From the NCBI GenBank assembly GCA_964493385.1, contig CAZBNW010000014.1:1-35014 (forward strand): a DNA stretch of 35,014 nt, read 5' to 3'. The notes under the pieces were generated by a model, which did no database searches, was not told the origin of the DNA, and saw only the letters and a list, made by a program, of their open reading frames with translations. A program made the position numbers and the translations under genes. Of the stretch, positions 14,952 to 22,713 are shown one piece after another (positions within the stretch are counted from its first letter, which is position 1; each line of letters begins with the position of its first letter). The DNA is from Loki-b32 sp964493385. GTDB lineage: Archaea; Asgardarchaeota; Lokiarchaeia; Sigyniarchaeales; SOKP01.

Positions 14952-15905
14952 ATGATAGTGTCTATTACTCATGAATTAGATCTTGATGGATTAGGTTCTC
15001 AAGCAATAATAAAAAGATATTTTAATAAAACTCTTAAAAATAATAATAGTGAAATTATTCTTCATTATGCTCATTATTCAAATTTTATAGAAAAAATAAA
15101 AGAAATTCTGGGAGCTAAGACACTTCCAGATCAGCTAATTATATCAGATATTGGTTTTAATGACGATTTTAAAAAACTTTTTTCGCTTTTTAAGCAATAT
15201 AAAGAGAAATCTCATAAAATCCTCTGGTTTGACCATCATTTAATAGACAAAGATAACGTAGAAGAATTGAAGAAAATACTTGATTTATATCTAAATGATC
15301 CAAAAAGATGCAGTGCCGAAATAACCCAAGATTATTATTTACCAGATGATTCTATTGCTAACAAAATAGCAAAATATTCGAGAGACATAGATTTCCACAC
15401 AAAAAAATACTCAATTGCATCCAATCTTCAATCGATTATTGCTTACAACAGAGGATATGAATCAGATGAGGTTAAAAAAAAAATTGTTGATTTAATGTCC
15501 AATGGGATTTTTGAAAATGATTGGTATAATGAACAATTAATAAATATAAAAAAATGGGAAAATGCACAATCCAATTTTGCTTTGGACCATATAAAATTAA
15601 TAGAAATTGAGGAATTTGGAACAATAGCAATTACTTTTGCAGAAATAGGTGGTGGAAAATTAACATCTATTCTTGAAGAAAATTATCCTGCTGCAAAAGT
15701 ATTCATTGGAATTGATGTTAGATATAATGAAATAACTTTACATAGCAATTATATTAATTGTAGAGAATTAGCTAGATATTTTAAAGGGGGAGGTCACAAA
15801 AATAGAGCTGGATTTAAATATGAAACCATTTTTATAAAAGAGAATGAAATAAACCAAATTTTTATTCGAGCATTAAAAGAGAAAATTCTAAAATATCGAA
15901 TTTAA
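14952..15905 (+). CDS. DHH/DHHA1 phosphoesterase (nanoRNase/RecJ-like)
   Basis: The 317-aa product carries DHH motif I HELDLDG (H7, D10, D12), motif II SDIGFND (D66), motif III FDHH (D94, H95, H96), an aspartate in RDIDF, and the DHHA1 signature GGGHKNRAG around H282. All metal ligands of the family are present. Such enzymes cut short oligonucleotides, cyclic dinucleotides or pAp-type substrates using Mn(II). There are no extra domains, so it is a minimal RecJ-like/Orn-type enzyme. The ATG lies 56 bp after the marker-9-like gene, so co-transcription is possible. Confidence 0.88.
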   Translation: MIVSITHELDLDGLGSQAIIKRYFNKTLKNNNSEIILHYAHYSNFIEKIKEILGAKTLPDQLIISDIGFNDDFKKLFSLFKQYKEKSHKILWFDHHLIDKDNVEELKKILDLYLNDPKRCSAEITQDYYLPDDSIANKIAKYSRDIDFHTKKYSIASNLQSIIAYNRGYESDEVKKKIVDLMSNGIFENDWYNEQLINIKKWENAQSNFALDHIKLIEIEEFGTIAITFAEIGGGKLTSILEENYPAAKVFIGIDVRYNEITLHSNYINCRELARYFKGGGHKNRAGFKYETIFIKENEINQIFIRALKEKILKYRI

Positions 15906-15990
15906 AACATTTATTCTCTATATGATTAACATATTGTAAAAGCAAGTAAAGCTATTGATATTCGTTTTTGTCAGATGAAAAATAGGAAAT

Positions 15991-16000
15991 TTTATATAGC
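15991..16000 (+). promoter_or_regulatory. TATA box of the 52-aa ORF
   Basis: TTTATATAGC is preceded by the purine-rich BRE-like GGAAAT and lies about 35 bp before the ATG at 16030. This predicts a start site close to the ATG and a very short leader. It is one of the clearest promoter matches in the window. Confidence 0.5.
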
Positions 16001-16029
16001 ACTAATTTTTCCATTTAAATAAGATTAAG

Positions 16030-16188
16030 ATGATTCTTGAACAAGTTATGCCTCATTCTCATCGTGATGATATATATATTAACGAAATAATAACTCCTCA
16101 CAATGAGATTACACAAAGCGACAAACAAATGGTGAATCGGATTCTTTTAAAAGAAGTCGCTAGGAAAGAGGCAGAAATGTCAAATTAG
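16030..16188 (+). CDS. small 52-aa protein of unknown function
   Basis: The ORF runs from ATG to TAG and encodes a hydrophilic peptide starting MILEQVMPHSHRDD and ending in a charged helix KEVARKEAEMSN. It occupies the only gap over 300 bp between the DHH gene and the PAP2 gene, has a strong TATA/BRE promoter at a suitable distance, and is followed by a T run. No homologue is recognised. Short length makes chance possible, but the promoter-ORF-terminator order supports a real gene. Confidence 0.5.
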   Translation: MILEQVMPHSHRDDIYINEIITPHNEITQSDKQMVNRILLKEVARKEAEMSN

Positions 16189-16196
16189 AACTTAGG

Positions 16197-16226
16197 TTTT
16201 TTTACAAGATATTTAAAAAAAAAAAA
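16197..16226. terminator. bidirectional T-run terminator between convergent genes
   Basis: T7 at 16197-16203 serves the plus-strand small ORF. A12 at 16215-16226 reads as T12 on the minus strand, just past the end of the PAP2 gene. Both fit archaeal U-tract termination. Confidence 0.5.
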
Positions 16227-16237
16227 TAATTATAGTT

Positions 16238-17254
16238 TTAGTTAATTTTTGTACAAATTAATGGAACTACATAACCTAAAATAAAGGTTGCGAACGCATA
16301 TCGCGCAAATCTATAAATAACGCTATCGATTTTTATTAGATATTCAAATGGCAAGAAGACAACCAGCAAAATTATTATACCAAGGACTATATTAATTAAT
16401 TTCTTTTTGTTTGTTAGTTGTGAGGGATCATATTTAACATACTCTTGCTCCAATAGATATCCTAGACCAAAACCTAATAATGCCCCTCCAACTTGAGCAA
16501 ATGCTCCAGCATCTCTATAAAGGAGGGGAGGTGTAACTAATCCTAAGCCAGCATTAGGAAATAATAAGGTTCCAATCAGAAATAACAAAATTGAAACTGT
16601 TACCGTTAATATTATCTTGGTAATTAAGTTTAATTTATTGAACTGCTCAGAGAGAAATGGTTCTAAATAGATATATAATAAAAGAATTCCGACGCCTATT
16701 AAAAACCCTCCCACTACATCTTGTAAATCATGGACTCCGATTATCATCCTCGAAATAGCAACAAGAAAAACTATACCAGAGAGAATAACTGGAACAATTG
16801 GAACTTGTATATATTTATATTCGTCCTTAAACTCATTAGCTAAATATTCATAAAAACAAAAAGCATTTTGAGTATGCCCTGACGGGAATCCAAATTTTGG
16901 CTCGATTAAACCGTGTTCTTCCGTGAGATCAATATTAGTATCCGGTCTAGGATCTTTAAATATTCCTTTGAGCGTTTGGTTAAGATATTGGGAGAATAAC
17001 AGAATTACAACTGAACGTTTTGCTAAACTCTTGCTGTATGCTAAATAGATGATAGATGCGATTATTATATAGGTGATAGGTTCACCGAGGTATGTTACTA
17101 CTTTAAATATGGTTCTGACAGTAGAACTTTCCCCATAAAAGGCTTCATTGAAACCGGTGAAATATAATATTATTCCAATTATTAATATAGCTAAAGATGT
17201 AATTCCTATAATCAATAAAGCTCTTTTTGATAAAAACTCCTTTTTTTCAGACAT
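16238..17254 (-). CDS. PAP2-family membrane phosphatase
   Basis: This polytopic protein carries all three PAP2 acid phosphatase motifs in order: KGIFKDPRP, PSGH and SRMIIGVHDLQD, with the catalytic histidines in the second and third. I start it at the ATG at 17254, which begins MSEKKEFLSKRALLIIG. An upstream in-frame ATG at 17320 would add 22 basic residues. About eight to nine membrane spans are visible, more than the usual six, with extra spans at the C-terminus. It probably dephosphorylates a lipid phosphate such as a polyprenyl or archaeol-type phosphate. Confidence 0.87.
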   Translation of the reverse strand: MSEKKEFLSKRALLIIGITSLAILIIGIILYFTGFNEAFYGESSTVRTIFKVVTYLGEPITYIIIASIIYLAYSKSLAKRSVVILLFSQYLNQTLKGIFKDPRPDTNIDLTEEHGLIEPKFGFPSGHTQNAFCFYEYLANEFKDEYKYIQVPIVPVILSGIVFLVAISRMIIGVHDLQDVVGGFLIGVGILLLYIYLEPFLSEQFNKLNLITKIILTVTVSILLFLIGTLLFPNAGLGLVTPPLLYRDAGAFAQVGGALLGFGLGYLLEQEYVKYDPSQLTNKKKLINIVLGIIILLVVFLPFEYLIKIDSVIYRFARYAFATFILGYVVPLICTKIN

Positions 17255-17401
17255 TTTTAAAACCAATTTAAAATTGATTAAAATCTTATGTGTTAAAGAA
17301 ATTAATAAAGATTTGTACAAAATTATTAAAATTGATTTAAATTATTCTTAAAAAGGGGTAACTTACATTATTGATGAAAAATTATACTAAAGAAGATTTA
17401 T

Positions 17402-18067
17402 TTAATCAATTTTAATATCTGTTTGTTTATCAGCAATCTTTTTCAATTTCACTTCTAATATTCCATTTGTATACCTAGCTCGCGCATAATCTGAATTGAT
17501 TGATGAAGGTAACTTAACTACTTTATAATAATTCCTGCCTTTATCCTTGGATTTCGTAGATATTGTTAACTCACGTGGATCAGCTTTTAATTCAATTTCA
17601 TCTTTTGTAACTCCAGGCATTTCGCAAATAACGATTATCTGATCACCTTCTTCATTAACTTCAGTCATTGGTTCTCTGACCTTTTTAACTTCTGGTTCTC
17701 CAGAATATGGTTTTGCTTTAATATTGCCGAAGGAATCTATAGTTGGTTTACCATCTTTACCAATATTTATATTAAATCCATACATGAAGGGAAATCCGAA
17801 CTTGGATTTATTCTTCATGAATTCTTTCGTAATATCTTCAGGCGAGAGATTTCGAAATTCAGAAGGTAGATTATTCTTAATTTTTTCAAAAATTTCTTTA
17901 AATAGGCGTCGAAAATCTTTAGATTTAAATAGTTTATTTGGATCTAGTAAAAATTTATTAGGATCACTAAAAAACTTATTTGGATCATTAAAATATTTAA
18001 AAAAATCAAAAGGGTCCCCTTTTTCCTCATCTTCATCTTCTTCGTCATCTCTATTTTTTTTAGGCAT
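17402..18067 (-). CDS. Hsp20 / small heat-shock protein
   Basis: The 221-aa product has an alpha-crystallin domain at about residues 130-210, including ICEMPGVTKDEIEL, RELTIS and YTNGILEVKLKK, and a C-terminal IKI-type anchor. The preceding segment FNINIGKDGKPTIDSFGNIK is typical of an archaeal subfamily. The N-terminal arm is unusually long: an acidic DDEEDEDEEKGD stretch, then three near-perfect seven-residue units DPNKFFS/DPNKFLL/DPNKLFK (28-48). It is an ATP-independent holdase that forms oligomers. It is divergent from the AAA+ gene across 189 bp of AT-rich DNA. Confidence 0.92.
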   Translation of the reverse strand: MPKKNRDDEEDEDEEKGDPFDFFKYFNDPNKFFSDPNKFLLDPNKLFKSKDFRRLFKEIFEKIKNNLPSEFRNLSPEDITKEFMKNKSKFGFPFMYGFNINIGKDGKPTIDSFGNIKAKPYSGEPEVKKVREPMTEVNEEGDQIIVICEMPGVTKDEIELKADPRELTISTKSKDKGRNYYKVVKLPSSINSDYARARYTNGILEVKLKKIADKQTDIKID

Positions 18068-18256
18068 TTTTATTTCCCTCTAAAATGTTAATGAATTCTA
18101 AGATATCAATTAAATTTAATAAGCTAAATTTTTAATTAATTATTATAGTAGCTATAAACTAAATAGCTTATATTCTAGAAAAAATTGTTTAGACTAATAA
18201 ATCTATTCCCATTAAAAACTTAGTTATCAAAAAGTAAAATGTGGAGAGGAAATTAA

Positions 18257-20080
18257 ATGTATTCTGAATTAAGTGATGATGATAAAAATATGTATTTAGA
18301 TGTGTTGCGAGAGGCCCCAATACTACCATTTTCTAATTTTGTAAGCCGTGGTGATATTCCTGATAAAGTAGATATCTCACGTCCTCATGCTTATATTGAT
18401 AGAGAAGTTTATAGACTCGTGCAACAAACTTATAGGGATAGATCTAGTAGATTAATTCCAATATTAGGATCTGCTGGAACTGGAAAAACTCATGCATATC
18501 ACTCATTCAAAGATAAAGAGCGTGAAAATAGAAGAAAACTTGAGGACGCTGATGAGTCAGTAGAAATTGATGCAAGTAAAATTGTCACTTCTGCCGATTG
18601 GACTATTGTATATGTCCCCAGCCCACCAGCAAGTATTCGCGTTCTACTCCATGTGTATACTTGTATACTAGAAGAGATGGGAGCTGAATTACTTGATATT
18701 GTTTCTGGAAAATTAATGAGAAAATGGGGTGGAACCAAGAAGGGTCTTTTCCAAAAACCTAAAATTGATGAAGTTATTCAAAAAGGTATTAGAGAATTTC
18801 CAGGAGTATTCGCTGATTGTGTAAAAGCATTAGTTACTTATCAATTGGATAAAAACAAAAAGCCTTTAGCAGAACGATGGCTTCTTGGGGAGGACCTAGA
18901 AGCTGAGGAATTAAGCGAACTAGGAATTAACTCGATAGTCGAGGAAGATGATGTTTGCTTAGCCCTCATTAAGATAATAACAGAGAATTTGGATAAAGTT
19001 CTTATCCTTTATTTTGATGAAATTGAATCACCTTATAGAATGTTGGGGGAAGCTGCTGAAAGGAAATTTCTCGAAATTTTAAAAAGATTATATAATGAAG
19101 TTAAAGGATTAGTAATCTCAATTGCAGTGTTAAAAGAAATCTGGCCACGGATCATTGAAATTGCAGACGCTCCGTTAAGATCCAGAATGGAACCTGAACA
19201 AGATTTAAAACCGTTTAGTTTAAATGATCTAAAAATCTTTTTCTCAAAATCTATGGAAGCATTCTGGGATGATAATAATTTAAATCCTCCTTTATATCCG
19301 TTATTTCCATTGAATGAGAAATTAATCGAAATGATATATGAGAAAACACTAGGAAATCCTAGAAATTCTATTAAACTTTGTAGAAGATTTATTGATAAAG
19401 TAGTTATGGAAGAAATGACAGTTGACGAGTTGTTGGAAGTTGGGGCTGAGATTGTTGCAGGCCCTAGACCTCAAGCGGAAATCGAAGAGGAGGTTATTGA
19501 TTTTTCCAAACCGAGAGAAGTTATCAAGAAGACTATTGAAGATATTTTAGCAGAGGAAGAATATTCAATTGATGTAAATCCTCAATCTGTTGCTGGTGCC
19601 ACATTAAAATGCATAAGTATGGTAGGAGAAGAAAAAGGAAAAAAATTTAAAACCCAAATGGAATTTAAATTCAAGCTTGGAAAAAGAGCGCAAACTCTAG
19701 CTGCGTTAATTGAAGCTGAAGGTAAAAAGTGGGGTTTAGAGATTCCATCGATTAAAACTTTTGAGAGAAGTGCAGGAGTAGCAGGTTATTATGCTGCTAA
19801 AAGACTTAAAGATGCAATTGGAGAAAAGGCAATTGATAAAGCGATCTTAATTGTACCTCAGGGAACTGGAGGTGCCAAATACGATATGATTTTAAAGGAT
19901 AATCCAGATATCCATAAAGTGGAGTTAAATAATGATATTGGAGAAAGATTAATTGCGGATGCGTTAAAATATCCAACAAAAGAGGGTTGGGAGATATGTA
20001 CAATTATTTTCAAAGATATAGGAGAATACCAACCTCCTCCAGTTGAAGAAACGCCATCTAATGAAAAAACAATTGAATAA
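18257..20080 (+). CDS. AAA+/STAND-like P-loop ATPase with C-terminal alpha/beta domain
   Basis: The 607-aa product starts at ATG with a ribosome-binding site GGAGAGG eight bases upstream. Walker A is GSAGTGKT (71-78), Walker B LILYFDE (249-255), a sensor-like strand lies at LVISIAVLK (285-293), and LRSRME (307-312) could supply an arginine finger. About 340-400 is a helical lid with GNPRNSIKLCRRF, as in ORC/Cdc6-type and STAND ATPases. Residues 470-600 form an alpha/beta domain with IPSIKTFERSAGV and AILIVPQGTGG. I cannot name its function. A role in chaperoning, DNA handling or signalling are all open. Confidence 0.78.
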   Translation: MYSELSDDDKNMYLDVLREAPILPFSNFVSRGDIPDKVDISRPHAYIDREVYRLVQQTYRDRSSRLIPILGSAGTGKTHAYHSFKDKERENRRKLEDADESVEIDASKIVTSADWTIVYVPSPPASIRVLLHVYTCILEEMGAELLDIVSGKLMRKWGGTKKGLFQKPKIDEVIQKGIREFPGVFADCVKALVTYQLDKNKKPLAERWLLGEDLEAEELSELGINSIVEEDDVCLALIKIITENLDKVLILYFDEIESPYRMLGEAAERKFLEILKRLYNEVKGLVISIAVLKEIWPRIIEIADAPLRSRMEPEQDLKPFSLNDLKIFFSKSMEAFWDDNNLNPPLYPLFPLNEKLIEMIYEKTLGNPRNSIKLCRRFIDKVVMEEMTVDELLEVGAEIVAGPRPQAEIEEEVIDFSKPREVIKKTIEDILAEEEYSIDVNPQSVAGATLKCISMVGEEKGKKFKTQMEFKFKLGKRAQTLAALIEAEGKKWGLEIPSIKTFERSAGVAGYYAAKRLKDAIGEKAIDKAILIVPQGTGGAKYDMILKDNPDIHKVELNNDIGERLIADALKYPTKEGWEICTIIFKDIGEYQPPPVEETPSNEKTIE

Positions 20081-20083
20081 ATT

Positions 20084-21007
20084 TCAAATTTTTTTTATAA
20101 GTTCTCTTATCTTATCATCTAAGTCATTCAGTTCTTTTGTTAATCGAGAAGCTCTTTGAGTATAATTTTTCAATTTCGTTAATATATCAATCAGTCCATG
20201 ATCTTCAAATGCATGCGATATTTCGATCAATCTATCTATTGGTTCAATGAAATTATTATACATAAATAATTGAGAGTTGTCTAAACCATTAGAAATTTTT
20301 TCTATTTCCTTGTAAAGATTCTCACGTTCTTTTATTAAATCAGGAAAGAAACCTACTTGTTCTCCTTTATTTTCTAAGAATGAAGCAATTTCGTCTTCTT
20401 GTATGATATCAGCTAATTCGGCTGCTTTTAAAAAACTTTTTTTTGCTTTTCTATAAAATTTTTCATTTAATAATTGCTCTGCAAGTTTTACTTCGGCTGC
20501 GAGTTTTTTAGGAATTTCTTCTCCCAAATCTATCAATTCGCGTGCTTCAGATAGTTTTCCATCATCAAGCATTTTCTTAGTTCTCTCATTAATAGTTTCT
20601 TTTATAATTTTTGGTTCTTTTAGTTTCTGTATTAAGCTTAGAATTGAATTTAATGCATTCTGTAGAAATTCATTCATCTTTTTTTTATCATCAGTAAAAT
20701 TTTGAACAGTTTTTGCCTCGATATTTTCAAATATGCTTTTCAGAGAGACTAGATCTTCTCCCTCTTGTAAAATAAAGCTTAGATAAAGATTATCTTTGTT
20801 TATCGATTCAGCACTAATTTTTTTTGAAAAATATCGATTATCTTCTTTACGGATTGTTATATCTACCAATTCTTTTTTAACATGTTTATCAGTAAATTCT
20901 TTTAAAATAGCCGGAGGCATTTTATCATCTTGTTTTAAATAATATTCAGCTAAAATGTTTGGTCCAAATGATTTATCAATTTCATATAAAATTATTGCTC
21001 TTGGCAT
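20084..21007 (-). CDS. longin-like domain plus alpha-helical scaffold protein
   Basis: The 307-aa product starts MPRAIILYEIDKSFGPNIL, a pattern also seen at the start of the PAS/GAF sensor at 22714 (LLLIRFDPLFGPSIF), indicating a shared longin/roadblock-type N-domain (about 1-115). Residues 140-307 are almost fully helical, with TPR/coiled-coil features such as GKLSEARELIDLGEEIPKK and FYRKAKKSFLKAAELA. No enzymatic motif is visible. Such proteins may act as GTPase partners or scaffolds (inference from family and neighbours). Its stop lies three bases from that of the convergent AAA+ gene. Confidence 0.75.
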   Translation of the reverse strand: MPRAIILYEIDKSFGPNILAEYYLKQDDKMPPAILKEFTDKHVKKELVDITIRKEDNRYFSKKISAESINKDNLYLSFILQEGEDLVSLKSIFENIEAKTVQNFTDDKKKMNEFLQNALNSILSLIQKLKEPKIIKETINERTKKMLDDGKLSEARELIDLGEEIPKKLAAEVKLAEQLLNEKFYRKAKKSFLKAAELADIIQEDEIASFLENKGEQVGFFPDLIKERENLYKEIEKISNGLDNSQLFMYNNFIEPIDRLIEISHAFEDHGLIDILTKLKNYTQRASRLTKELNDLDDKIRELIKKI

Positions 21008-21190
21008 ATTATCAAATCTCTGATAATTTGTATTTTCTATTTATTCTAATATTATAGATTTAATAAGCTTTCGATTTTAAATTTTTATTTGATCTAAATA
21101 ATAAAGTTATTATTTAAGAAAATACCTTTTGGAAAATATATTTGCGATAATTAGGTTTAAAAGAAAATTACTTTATTTAAAAACAAATTT

Positions 21191-21871
21191 TTATCTTTTA
21201 TATGTCAATGTTTCATCTTTTATTTGTTTTAGATGAAGTTCTTTTTTATTGAGAGCATATGAAGGATATTTCTCTTCAAAAATTTTATCAATATCTTCAA
21301 GCGGTAAATCAGCATGAACTCCTCTATCAGTAAGATATTCTCCGAACTGATTACCCTCTTTATCAAATTCAGGAAAAACCGCATCATTTTCACCATCAAA
21401 TTCAACCATAGGGAGAAACTTTCCTTTTACAGCAGTTTGAGGATCAAAAGAAGGTGTTAACTTTACCCATTTTTCGTTCAAATAGAATTCACTATAACCA
21501 TGTACGTACATTACATTAGTTCCCATAAAATCAATAACTTTTTGCGAAATTAAGTGATTAATTAGATCTACCAAATGGATACGTGCTGGGATTCCTATAG
21601 CTCTAGCAAAAGATGATAAAAGAATGGATTTTGAGACGCAGAAACCATTCATTCGTCGCAGAGTTACACTCGCTCTAAAATTAGCTCTTACATTTGGCAC
21701 ATATGTTAACATATTATACTTAATTTCATCCCTTACCCAATAAAATAGAGCAATAGCTTTTTCTTTATTTGTTGTTAGACCATTAGTAATTTCAAAAGCT
21801 TTTCTACTTACTGATATTTTATTAAAATCAAAAAAATCAGTAGGTTGTAAATAAATACTATAATCCTCCAT
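21191..21871 (-). CDS. transglutaminase-fold cysteine protease-like protein, paralogue 2
   Basis: The 226-aa product keeps the catalytic triad: C78 in NGFCVSK, H124 in VHGYSEFYL and D143 in TPSFD, and the IPARIHLVD strand that follows in these folds. No signal peptide is present, so it should act in the cytoplasm as a peptidase, peptide transferase or deamidase. It is the second of two tandem paralogues, 58 bp after the first, with near-identical N-termini (YLQPT, ALFYWVRDEIKYNM). Substrate unknown. Confidence 0.85.
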   Translation of the reverse strand: MEDYSIYLQPTDFFDFNKISVSRKAFEITNGLTTNKEKAIALFYWVRDEIKYNMLTYVPNVRANFRASVTLRRMNGFCVSKSILLSSFARAIGIPARIHLVDLINHLISQKVIDFMGTNVMYVHGYSEFYLNEKWVKLTPSFDPQTAVKGKFLPMVEFDGENDAVFPEFDKEGNQFGEYLTDRGVHADLPLEDIDKIFEEKYPSYALNKKELHLKQIKDETLTYKR

Positions 21872-21929
21872 AAATAGTAAAAAAAAGGGGAATTCTTAAA
21901 GATTTTTTTAATTGATTATAAATACTATA

Positions 21930-22580
21930 CTATTTTTTATTAAGGGTTTTAATCCCTTTTTCAAATACATATTTATAATATTGCTTTCTTATAATTCGAT
22001 CCATCTCATCATAAGGAAGTTCAGCAAATACTCCTCTATCTTTAATATATTCAACAAAAAGGTTACCCTCAGGGTCATATTTTGAAAGAATACCATTGTT
22101 TATTCCGTCAAATTCAACAAGAGGCAAAAAACCGGCTCTAGAAGCGGTAACTTTATCAAATACTGGTGTTGCTTTTATCCATTTTTTATCGAGATAGATT
22201 TCGCTATAACCGTGATAATAAAATATGTTTGTTCCTAATAAGTCAATTACTTCTTGCGGCACTTTATTATTTCTAATATCTGCTAAATGAACTTGAGCAG
22301 GAATTCCAACAGCTCTAGCAAAGGATGATAATAAAACGGCTTTTGAAACACAGAATCCATTACCTCGACGCAAAGTAACACTTGCTTTGAAGTTTGCCTT
22401 AATCATATAAAAAGCACTCATATTATACTTTATTTCATCTCTTACCCAATAAAATAGTGCAATCGCTTTTTCTTTTTCAGTTTTTAAACCTTTAGTAATC
22501 TCAAAAGCTTTTCTGTTTACTGATTTTTTATTAAAATCTAAAAATTCAGTTGGTTGCAGATAAATATTAATATCTTCCAT
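21930..22580 (-). CDS. transglutaminase-fold cysteine protease-like protein, paralogue 1
   Basis: The 216-aa product has the triad C77 (NGFCVSK), H123 (YHGYSEIYL) and D142 (TPVFD). It aligns with the downstream copy along its entire length and differs mainly in the segment after the triad, so both are probably active and came from a local duplication. It starts at ATG, with AT-rich promoter DNA shared divergently with the PAS/GAF sensor gene at 22714. Confidence 0.85.
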   Translation of the reverse strand: MEDINIYLQPTEFLDFNKKSVNRKAFEITKGLKTEKEKAIALFYWVRDEIKYNMSAFYMIKANFKASVTLRRGNGFCVSKAVLLSSFARAVGIPAQVHLADIRNNKVPQEVIDLLGTNIFYYHGYSEIYLDKKWIKATPVFDKVTASRAGFLPLVEFDGINNGILSKYDPEGNLFVEYIKDRGVFAELPYDEMDRIIRKQYYKYVFEKGIKTLNKK

Positions 22581-22713
22581 GACTATGAAAAAAATTAATT
22601 ATTTTAGAAGATTTCCCTTTAAATTATTTAAAAATAAATTTATAACAATAAATTTATATAATTCAATTATTAGTTTAAAATCGAGATTACGAACCATAAA
22701 TTCGTGAAAGCTA

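Noticed and set aside
22704..22713. GTG at 22704 as the start of the PAS/GAF sensor
   Set aside because: It is in a different frame from the sensor, and an in-frame TGA begins at 22705. TTG at 22714 is the only possible close start.
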